DNA of 6,380 nt, taken from positions 1 through 6,380 of the forward strand of contig CALIZH010000383.1 of NCBI GenBank assembly GCA_938028585.1, read 5' to 3'. Source of the stretch: an uncultured Actinomyces sp. GTDB taxonomy: Bacteria > Actinomycetota > Actinomycetes > Actinomycetales > Actinomycetaceae. Of the stretch, positions 1-5,475 are shown one piece after another (positions within the stretch are counted from its first letter, which is position 1; each line of letters starts with the position of its first letter). The notes beneath the pieces were generated by a model. It saw only the letters and a list, made by a program, of their open reading frames with translations. It was not told the origin of the DNA and did no database searches. The translations under genes were made by a program, and so were the position numbers.

Positions 1-1
1 T

Positions 2-163
2 GAAGTGCAGCGTGGTGGGTCCGGGATATTCGCTGATACGCAACCAAGAGAGATACGGTACAACATCAATGTTCGTGTGGTTACCGATAGTGTGACAGGG
101 GAGATTAAAACAGATTCGCAAGGGAATCCTGTTTTCGAATTCACGTGGTCTTTTGCTTTCTGA
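2..163 (+). CDS. C-terminal fragment of an unrecognised protein
   Basis: This open frame enters from the left edge and ends at TGA 161-163, leaving 53 codons. The translated tail is mostly polar and beta-strand-like, with phrases such as YNINVRVVTDSVTGEI and ending in EFTWSFAF. There is no membrane segment, sortase motif or recognisable domain in what is visible. An alternating hydrophobic pattern and an aromatic C-terminal strand would fit an extracellular or lipoprotein beta domain, but that is a guess. The frame is believable as a real gene because its stop lies about 55 bp before a strong hairpin that would terminate it. It converges on the sucrose operon and need not be related to it. 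I do not assign a function. Confidence 0.6.
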   Translation, partial: EVQRGGSGIFADTQPREIRYNINVRVVTDSVTGEIKTDSQGNPVFEFTWSFAF

Positions 164-218
164 CGAAGGAAAGTTTCTCTGAAAGGATGCCTAGCGAGTT
201 ATTTTCGTGATTTCTATC

Positions 219-253
219 AGGTGCCCGGTGTTTCCAAGAAACACCGGGCACCT
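219..253. terminator. Shared hairpin terminator between convergent genes
   Basis: A perfect 15-bp stem (219-233 paired with 239-253) closes a 5-nt loop, CCAAG. The stem core GTGCCCGGTG pairs with CACCGGGCAC. It lies 55 bp after the stop of the left plus-strand gene and 19 bp after the stop of the minus-strand permease, so it can serve both transcripts. The flanking U-tract is weak on both sides, so termination may be less efficient than for a classical intrinsic site. A symmetric stem between tail-to-tail genes is typical of bidirectional terminators. Confidence 0.8.
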
Positions 254-272
254 TGCCATATGAGTGAGAGGC

Positions 273-1574
273 CTACTTAACCTTCTTGATTCGCATGATG
301 AGCCATGCGGCGACCAAAACGACGATGATCGCGACAATAAAAACGACCGTGTATGCCGAGGTCGGCGTTGTCGATGTATGGGTGATGTTCTTGACAATCA
401 CAACGATCGCAGAGGTCATCAAAGAACCAACAACCATCGATAGCGTGTTCGCTAGGTTCAAGATTCCCAGGTCTTTGCCGGCCTCGTCGGGGTTGGGAAG
501 GACCGAAACATTGAGCGCCTGATCGATCGCGTTGTACACGCCGTACCCAAGGCCAGCGATTCCCGCAAAGAGGTACATACCTAGCGCAGAGTGGAAGATC
601 AGCGGCATTGCGGAGCCAATCGCAAACATGACGCTGGCCAGGGCAACCGGGAGCTTGCGGCGACCGATGAGATCGGTGATCGGTCCAGCGCCCAGTGCTG
701 CGACCAGTGAGACAGCCAGAGTAATCAGTGCCATCGAGGCGATGAGCTCCGCTGCTAGCGTGGTTGCATTGGCATTACCTGCGAAGATGTAATCCTGAGC
801 GATGTAGAGCAGGTAGGTGTTGATCATCCAGTAGCCGCCCATCATCAAGGTACGGCCAACAAGTGCGTAGTAGAAATCAGGAGCGTTCTTAGGTGGACGG
901 AAAGATTCTAGGATGCGCTTCACCGAGAAGCTCTCATCAGATTCGCCCCGATTATCGCCTTCACGTGGCCAGATGATCACGGTGACAATGCCGATCGCAG
1001 CAAAGACAGCAGCGCCCAGAAGCCAGCCGTGGGTCAGGCCATTGTCTTGCTTGAGAAGGCGAGCTCCAACCAAGTTACCGATGGTTTGGCCCGCCGCGAT
1101 TCCGGCTCCATAGAAGCCCGAAATCGTTCCGCGGACTTCGTCGGGAATACGGTCGGACATCGTTGCCACGAAGGGCGCAAGCATGACGTTGTATCCCAGC
1201 TGGGCCGTGCACCACAGCAGGAGGATCATCGGGAAGGAGTTCTGGTTCAGCGCAAGCAGTGCCATCGCGCCACCGGCAATGAGACCACCGATGATGATCC
1301 AGGGAGTGCGCTTGCCGAAGCGAGAACGCGTCAGATCAGAGAAAGTCCCGAAAACAACGTTTGCGAACAGAGCAACTACCGAACCCACCGCGTTGATTGT
1401 GCCCAGCATCGATTCTTTGCCAGCAGCATTAATGTTTTCAAGCACTGCCGGCAAAATCACGGAGGTCAAGGCGACCCAGGGGATCGCGCAGGCAACAGCG
1501 CTGAGCGTGAAACCGGCAGTGAGACGGATGAGGTTGATCCGCTTTTCTCTTGGCTGTCTAGAAACCTTGTTCAT
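273..1574 (-). CDS. MFS/GPH-type sugar permease, probably for sucrose
   Basis: This 433-residue integral membrane protein has about twelve hydrophobic segments in two halves. The loop after helix 2 holds a major-facilitator signature, SDLTRSRFGKRTPW (residues 79-92), of the kind shared by glycoside-pentoside-hexuronide symporters and sucrose carriers. The matching loop in the second half is GPITDLIGRRKLP (297-309). A charged central loop (about 203-235) separates the halves. The start is ATG at 1574, with AAGGAG (1580-1585) 5 nt ahead. It follows the sucrose phosphorylase by 19 bp in the same direction, so the two are almost certainly co-transcribed. That makes sucrose, imported with protons or another cation, the most likely substrate, as for the scrT/scrP pair of bifidobacteria. 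Specificity is inferred from context; other glucosides are possible. The sequence ends in a short basic tail, IKKVK. Confidence 0.88.
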   Translation of the reverse strand: MNKVSRQPREKRINLIRLTAGFTLSAVACAIPWVALTSVILPAVLENINAAGKESMLGTINAVGSVVALFANVVFGTFSDLTRSRFGKRTPWIIIGGLIAGGAMALLALNQNSFPMILLLWCTAQLGYNVMLAPFVATMSDRIPDEVRGTISGFYGAGIAAGQTIGNLVGARLLKQDNGLTHGWLLGAAVFAAIGIVTVIIWPREGDNRGESDESFSVKRILESFRPPKNAPDFYYALVGRTLMMGGYWMINTYLLYIAQDYIFAGNANATTLAAELIASMALITLAVSLVAALGAGPITDLIGRRKLPVALASVMFAIGSAMPLIFHSALGMYLFAGIAGLGYGVYNAIDQALNVSVLPNPDEAGKDLGILNLANTLSMVVGSLMTSAIVVIVKNITHTSTTPTSAYTVVFIVAIIVVLVAAWLIMRIKKVK

Positions 1575-1593
1575 CTTGGCTCCTTATGGCTAG

Positions 1594-3099
1594 TCAGATG
1601 TGGGCAACTGGGGGCTGGGCAAGCAGATCGTCAGTGCGATGCTGACCTTCACTATCGATCCAAGTTAGGGAAGCGATAGAGCCGGTCTCAGTGGGGGTAG
1701 CAGGATTGAAAGTCAGCTGTGCGCTGGTCTCCTTGCCTTCCCAAGTAAGCGTGAGTGCTTCGCCATCGCGTTGGTAAGAGAAGTTTCCGTCAAAGGCCGG
1801 AAGGGTATTGCGGAATACGCACAGCGCGTTGAGGGCCTGAACAACTGGGCGCTTGAGGTTTTCTTCAACCTCTTGCGCGGTGTAGTAGTGACGGTTGATG
1901 TCACGGCCAACATTGGTGCGCTTGAGCAACTCCATGTCATTGGCGCCGGCCATTGCGCCCACGTAGTAGACCTGGGGGATCCCGGGTAGGAAGAACTGAA
2001 CTGCTCGCGTGGCGAGGTAGTGTTGGTCGTTGCAGCCCAGGGCGGAGTAATACGTGGAGTTGACCTGGTAGAGATCCAGGTTCGAGGCCGCAGCCCCCGT
2101 TGCTTCGCGCGATTCCCCGTGGGTGTTTGAGTGGATTGTTTCGACGAGGCGGTCGACGTCGGGATCTGCAACCAAGCCCTTGAGAGAACGGTCCAGTTGG
2201 TCCGAACCGATGTCGATGACGCCGATTCCATCGTGGGTATCCAGTACGGTTACCGCATTATTGGGACGCACGTTGATCCAGTGCTCAAGAGCATCGACGC
2301 TGCCCGAGAAGATTGAGTGGAGCAAGAGCGGAGGAAGGGCGAAGTCATAGACGCGATCGACCTTGCTGGCAATCTCGATTTGCTTCTTGTAGTAGGAGTG
2401 AACCTCGATCAGAGTTTCTAGACCGCGCTTTGCGCCTTCTTCTTTAATGCGTTCAATCAAACGGAAGGTCTTAGGGATCATGAAGCAGGAGGTGCGTGCT
2501 TCCTTAGCTCCATATCCGACTGCATCAAGGCGGATCGAGGAAACATGGCTTGCCCCCAGCTGGTCAAGGATTGACATGAGGTAATCCCAGCCCTGCTTCG
2601 AATCGGTATCGATATCGACCTGCTGCGGCGTGAAGGTCGTCCAGACCAGACGGGTCTTATCACCCCAGGTGTAGTGGGTGAGCGGAAGGCCCGGGCGAGG
2701 ACGATAGATGCCAGCGAGCTCTTCTTCAGTGACACCTTCGGGAAAAACGCTCGATAAGGTCAGGAACATTGGCGCGAAAGGACTATTTTCGCCATTCTTC
2801 ATGACGTCTTGGAACTGCTCAGATTCCCATGAGACGTGGTTAACGATGGTGTCGACCATGATTTCGTGGGTCTTTGAGAGCTCGGCTACGTCGTCCCAAG
2901 AACCAAGACGCGGATCAACCTTTGTGTGGTCTACAGGATCGAAACCAGCGTCAGCACCATCGAAGGGAGTGAAGAAAGGGAGGATGTGAACGCCTTCGTA
3001 CACCCCCGAGAAATGCCGACGCAGTGTTTCCGTCAGCGAGGAAATCGTATCGCCACCGAAACGGTCGGCGTAGGTGATGAGCTGAACCTTATTTTGCAT
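1594..3099 (-). CDS. sucP: Sucrose phosphorylase (GH13 family, EC 2.4.1.7)
   Basis: This 501-residue cytoplasmic enzyme catalyses sucrose + phosphate to alpha-D-glucose 1-phosphate + D-fructose with retention of configuration. It matches the Bifidobacterium adolescentis enzyme (504 residues) closely enough that catalytic positions keep the same numbers: nucleophile Asp192 in RLDAVGYGAKEA, acid/base Glu232 in IEVHSYY, and transition-state stabiliser Asp290 in LDTHDG. Known pocket residues are also present: Asp50, Phe53, His88, Phe156, Arg190, Tyr196, Asp342, Gln345 and Arg399. The (beta/alpha)8 barrel is followed by a small C-terminal beta domain (from about 435). I chose ATG 3099 because the mature family start MxNKVQLITYADR begins there and AGGGGA precedes it. 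An in-frame ATG at 3165 would add 22 unrelated residues. It is the first gene of the operon with the permease. Confidence 0.97.
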   Translation of the reverse strand: MQNKVQLITYADRFGGDTISSLTETLRRHFSGVYEGVHILPFFTPFDGADAGFDPVDHTKVDPRLGSWDDVAELSKTHEIMVDTIVNHVSWESEQFQDVMKNGENSPFAPMFLTLSSVFPEGVTEEELAGIYRPRPGLPLTHYTWGDKTRLVWTTFTPQQVDIDTDSKQGWDYLMSILDQLGASHVSSIRLDAVGYGAKEARTSCFMIPKTFRLIERIKEEGAKRGLETLIEVHSYYKKQIEIASKVDRVYDFALPPLLLHSIFSGSVDALEHWINVRPNNAVTVLDTHDGIGVIDIGSDQLDRSLKGLVADPDVDRLVETIHSNTHGESREATGAAASNLDLYQVNSTYYSALGCNDQHYLATRAVQFFLPGIPQVYYVGAMAGANDMELLKRTNVGRDINRHYYTAQEVEENLKRPVVQALNALCVFRNTLPAFDGNFSYQRDGEALTLTWEGKETSAQLTFNPATPTETGSIASLTWIDSEGQHRTDDLLAQPPVAHI

Positions 3100-3103
3100 G
3101 GTT

Positions 3104-3109
3104 TCCCCT
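3104..3109 (-). promoter_or_regulatory. Ribosome binding site of sucrose phosphorylase
   Basis: Read on the minus strand this is AGGGGA, four bases before ATG 3099. The spacing is short but workable. It supports the start at 3099 over the in-frame ATG at 3165. Confidence 0.6.
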
Positions 3110-3173
3110 ATTCTGGTGGTGTGCGATCGGTGCACATGCCCCCTCAAAATGGTGTTCCCAAACACATAACATC

Positions 3174-3200
3174 TGTGAACGTTTTTAGAATAGCGTTTAC
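3174..3200. promoter_or_regulatory. Two LacI/CcpA-like operator candidates
   Basis: The plus-strand 14-mer TGTGAACGTTTTTA (3174-3187) agrees at all but one defined position with the catabolite-responsive element consensus TGWNANCGNTNWCA used by LacI-family regulators. A second, weaker copy with the same central CG lies one and a third helical turns away (CG at 3194-3195, within AGCGTTTAC). Sucrose operons of this type in bifidobacteria are controlled by a LacI-family repressor (ScrR), so the position makes sense. No regulator gene is in the window and the match is by eye. Confidence 0.4.
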
Positions 3201-3381
3201 TTAACTAAATGCTTCATGGAGTCCACGATCTGCAGCAAGCAAATAAATGCATTTTTGCTGGAAAACTTCTGGGAAGAGTGTCTCCTTATCTCGCAAACCC
3301 TATTTGACCTGTACTTTCAGAGAATTGGGTTGCTCAGGTTGATTCTATGATGGCTGGGACCAAAGGCGGGGTAGCGGAGAG

Positions 3382-3422
3382 AAAACAAAGAAAAAGGCCG
3401 AACTCGCAAAGCGAGCTCGGCC
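3382..3422 (-). terminator. Intrinsic terminator of rpmB
   Basis: On the minus strand a 12-bp GC-rich stem (3422-3411 with 3407-3396, one G-U pair) closes a UUU loop and is followed directly by UUUUUCUUUGUUUUC. It begins 14 bp past the rpmB stop. On the plus strand the G-U pair becomes an A-C mismatch and there is no T-tract, so it acts on the rpmB transcript only and insulates the sucrose operon from it. Confidence 0.92.
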
Positions 3423-3436
3423 GATCTCAGTCTGGA

Positions 3437-3628
3437 TCAGGCAGCGCGAACGACTCGATCAGACTTCAGGCACTTGGTGCACACGTTCAGGCGCTTGGGC
3501 GTCCCATCGACCAGGGCGCGAACGCGCTGAATGTTCGGATTCCACCGGCGGTTGGTACGAACGTGCGAGTGCGACACGCTCTTGCCGAAGCCGGGTCCCT
3601 TACCGCACACGTCACAAACGGCAGCCAC
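3437..3628 (-). CDS. rpmB: 50S ribosomal protein L28 (bL28)
   Basis: This 63-residue basic protein of the large ribosomal subunit starts AAVCDVCGKGPGFGKSVSHS after the initiator and continues with HVRTNRRWNPNIQ, both hallmarks of L28. Two cysteine pairs, CDVC near the N-terminus and CTKC near the C-terminus, make this the zinc-ribbon (C+) form. Actinobacteria may also carry a cysteine-free paralogue used under zinc shortage; this is not it. I chose GTG 3628 because the family begins at this valine and GAGGAGAA (3633-3640) sits at proper distance. A longer frame up to ATG 3682 would add 18 residues absent from the family. It is a single-gene unit with its own terminator, divergent from the DAK2-recG operon. 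Confidence 0.97.
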   Translation of the reverse strand: MAAVCDVCGKGPGFGKSVSHSHVRTNRRWNPNIQRVRALVDGTPKRLNVCTKCLKSDRVVRAA

Positions 3629-3632
3629 GATG

Positions 3633-3640
3633 TTCTCCTC
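3633..3640 (-). promoter_or_regulatory. Ribosome binding site of rpmB
   Basis: Read on the minus strand this is GAGGAGAA, 4 bases before GTG 3628. It is a strong Shine-Dalgarno sequence and decides the start in favour of GTG 3628. Confidence 0.85.
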
Positions 3641-3663
3641 GGTTTTTCTTACACGATTAGTTG

Positions 3664-3684
3664 TCTTGATCATGACGATCAAGA
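3664..3684. repeat. Perfect 8-bp inverted repeat upstream of rpmB
   Basis: TCTTGATC (3664-3671) and GATCAAGA (3677-3684) are exact inverse copies around a 5-bp spacer ATGAC. The element lies 36-56 bp ahead of the rpmB start. It could be an operator, or a hairpin in the rpmB mRNA leader. On the minus strand its first half contains TTGATC, which at 17 bp faces TAATCG, so it may overlap a weak -35/-10 pair. I do not recognise it as a Zur box or another named site. Confidence 0.5.
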
Positions 3685-3773
3685 GGCCATTGGTGACAGC
3701 TCACCGCAGGCAACTATGACACCTTAACTGATTTCGCCCCGAATAACCAAGTCCACAGAGGGAAATATGCGTG

Positions 3774-3796
3774 TCAGGTGGCACACATGTGCCTGA
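3774..3796. repeat. Palindromic element upstream of the DAK2 gene
   Basis: The core GGCACA-ca-TGTGCC (3780-3793) is a 6-bp inverted repeat with a 2-bp spacer. Alternatively CACA/TGTG pairs inside TCAGG (3774-3778) and CCTGA (3792-3796) with a 3-nt bulge. It lies about 75-95 bp ahead of the DAK2 start, a plausible operator position. No binding protein can be named. Confidence 0.35.
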
Positions 3797-3856
3797 AGGC
3801 GGAACAATGTTGAAGGTATCCCACATCGCAGCAGTATCAGGTTGAGACATCGTTAT

Positions 3857-3861
3857 AAGGA
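3857..3861 (+). promoter_or_regulatory. Ribosome binding site of the DAK2 gene
   Basis: AAGGA stands six bases before GTG 3868 and supports that start codon. Confidence 0.65.
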
Positions 3862-3867
3862 CAAGTT

Positions 3868-5475
3868 GTGGCACTAGATTCTGGAGTTTTGGCGCGTAGC
3901 TTCCAGATCGCGGCTGATGAAATGACAAAGCTCGCTCCTTTCATCGATGACCTCGACGGAGTCGGTGGGGGAGACTGTGATACCGGAACAAATGCGCGTG
4001 TCACCTTCCAAACCCTTGCTCACGGATGCGAACAGCTTTCCGACAGCGATCCACTCTCCGTTGGCCTTGACTGCGCGATCCAATCGGGAATTCGCGGAGC
4101 TCTGGGACACTGCGGTGTGCTTCTCGTATCGATCCTTTCTTCTTGGCATTCAGCGCTTGATGATGCCTCCATCACTCCGGTTGTTCTTCGCCGCATGCTC
4201 TTGGCGACCCCTTCCGCTCTGAAGGCTGCGCATGCTCAGGGAAGCGCCACAGATGCCATGCTGCGTGAGGCATGTTCAGAACTCGAAGGACTTGGCGATA
4301 CGCTCCCCGAGGTTCCCCAAGAACTCTCCGCGTTTTGCGCTGCCGCACAATTCGGCCTCGTCGAGGCCACGGGATCTTCCAGCACCGCCATTGACGCCGG
4401 TGCAGCGGTCGTTGCGCTCATGTTCAGCGCTCTCGATGCTGCCTGCCGCGATGATCTGGGGATGCTCGAATCTCTTGCTGCAATGCTTGCGGAATTGGCG
4501 GGGCATGGAAGCAACCGGGTGCGTCCACATGCGCCGACGCCTGATCGCGCATTCACCGTCGATGTCATTCTTCAAGGAACTCTTGATGACGTTGATGCTC
4601 AGCGTCGTCAGCTTGACGCCCTAGGAGCGCGTTATTCCTGGGCCGGGCATGCCGACCTCTTCGGATTGGGTGAGTGGCGCTTCCACATCGATACTGCCGC
4701 ACCTTTATCTGTCCATCCCAAACGCGGTCGGACACTTCGCTTCCACGTTGCTGATGCGCGTCCCGATGAAACAATTGGAATCGATACCCTTGCCGATGGC
4801 GTGACACACCGAGGTATCAGGCTCTTGGAACGCCAGCCCATTCGCAGGGTGGAACGTGCCGCAGTCGTTGTCTGCACTCGGGTTGCGGGAATGGTTGAAG
4901 ATCTTGCCCTCAGTGGTGCCCAAGTTTTCCTCGATCCTCAGCTTGAAGATCTCGAGGCTCTTGTTCTTCCTGCGCGCTGTGCGTCGACTCGGGTGGAACT
5001 CATTGTTCCCAGTGATAGGGAGTGCCTTGCGCTTGCTCAAAGGATTAGTGCCTCTTATGTGCGGATGGGGGAGGAAGAGCTCGATATTACTATTGCGCCC
5101 GCGACAAATGAGTTGGAAGCGCTAGCGATCAGTCGGAGCTGTGCGCCCCTCTTTGTACCTCAACCCGGAGGGCGCAGCGTTGCAACTCAGCTCCGTGCAC
5201 TTATCGATGAAAACGCCCACAGTGCGCTTCTTGCTCAGCACACGACTGAGATTGACTCTGAATGGCAGGTCGAGGATGTTTCTCGTGCCCTTCAAGATCT
5301 CGCATCCTACGCGCCCACACGCTGGGTCTTGCTGGCTGGAAATGAAGATGCGGCAACCTTGATTGCGGTTCTGCGTCAGCTCCTCGATAGTCTCACCCCT
5401 GAATCCACCAGTGTGGATCTTGAAGTCATCGATGCCGCTCCTCAAACCCGTTCTCTTCTGCAGGCGCTCGCGTGA
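3868..5475 (+). CDS. DAK2-domain protein, divergent FakA-like
   Basis: This 535-residue soluble protein has the FakA (YloV) architecture. An N-terminal ATP-binding DAK2/DhaL domain (about 1-210) holds the metal-binding aspartates Asp30, Asp36 and Asp38 in GDCDTGTN, the phosphate loop GHCGV (80-84) and DAGA (176-179). A middle domain (about 227-325) and a C-terminal domain (about 328-535) follow. In Firmicutes FakA phosphorylates fatty acids held by FakB. No FakB is present here and the role in actinobacteria is not settled. The middle domain has FHIDT (272-276) where FakA usually has HxH, and Thr230 where its zinc cysteine falls. The C-terminal GGQT motif is not recognisable. GTG 3868 is chosen for its RBS. 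The stop overlaps recG by 4 bp, a neighbourhood seen widely in Gram-positives. Kinase activity is plausible but unproven. Confidence 0.85.
   Translation: MALDSGVLARSFQIAADEMTKLAPFIDDLDGVGGGDCDTGTNARVTFQTLAHGCEQLSDSDPLSVGLDCAIQSGIRGALGHCGVLLVSILSSWHSALDDASITPVVLRRMLLATPSALKAAHAQGSATDAMLREACSELEGLGDTLPEVPQELSAFCAAAQFGLVEATGSSSTAIDAGAAVVALMFSALDAACRDDLGMLESLAAMLAELAGHGSNRVRPHAPTPDRAFTVDVILQGTLDDVDAQRRQLDALGARYSWAGHADLFGLGEWRFHIDTAAPLSVHPKRGRTLRFHVADARPDETIGIDTLADGVTHRGIRLLERQPIRRVERAAVVVCTRVAGMVEDLALSGAQVFLDPQLEDLEALVLPARCASTRVELIVPSDRECLALAQRISASYVRMGEEELDITIAPATNELEALAISRSCAPLFVPQPGGRSVATQLRALIDENAHSALLAQHTTEIDSEWQVEDVSRALQDLASYAPTRWVLLAGNEDAATLIAVLRQLLDSLTPESTSVDLEVIDAAPQTRSLLQALA

Larger units (their letters stand above)
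3100..3240 (-). promoter_or_regulatory. Upstream control region of the sucrose operon
   Basis: This gene-free stretch precedes the phosphorylase and must hold its promoter. Read on the minus strand, TATTCT (plus-strand 3187-3192) is a possible -10 box, but I find no convincing -35 at 17 bp, so the promoter is not pinned down. The same spot carries two operator-like sequences, annotated separately. Other small symmetric elements are GTGTT-ccca-AACAC (3152-3165) and an AT-rich AAATGCATTT just upstream (3245-3254) flanked by CAGCAA and TTGCTG. No small gene is evident. Confidence 0.45.
3641..3856. promoter_or_regulatory. Divergent promoter region, rpmB / DAK2-recG
   Basis: The 239 bp between the two divergent starts must carry promoters in both directions. 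For the plus strand a weak pair TTGAAG (3810-3815) and TATCAG (3835-3840) is visible, but its 19-bp spacing is long. No confident promoter is seen for rpmB. Two further small palindromes occur: GGTGA-cagc-TCACC (3692-3705) and GGCACA-ca-TGTGCC (3780-3793). I find no gene or structured RNA here. Confidence 0.45.

Noticed and set aside
1029..1679. 216-codon plus-strand frame opposite the permease
   Set aside because: It is antisense to a well-supported membrane protein and spans the permease-phosphorylase junction; its polar, low-complexity composition fits a shadow frame.
1713..2231. 172-codon minus-strand frame inside the phosphorylase
   Set aside because: It is an alternative frame of a confidently identified enzyme, rich in Ser, Thr and Arg as expected of a frame shadow.
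3100..3165. In-frame N-terminal extension of sucrose phosphorylase from ATG 3165
   Set aside because: The 22 extra residues do not resemble the family, the conserved protein begins at ATG 3099, and a ribosome binding site precedes 3099.
3233..3260. CAGCAA ... AAATGCATTT ... TTGCTG symmetry as a hairpin or operator
   Set aside because: The outer arms are off-centre by six bases relative to the inner palindrome and the stretch is AT-rich, so chance is likely; it is mentioned only within the upstream region entry.
3629..3682. In-frame extension of L28 from ATG 3682
   Set aside because: The family begins at the GTG-encoded residue at 3628, and a strong GAGGAGAA lies inside the supposed extension.
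3347..3727. 126-codon plus-strand frame opposite rpmB
   Set aside because: It runs antisense across the rpmB terminator and all of rpmB, and its translation looks like no protein.
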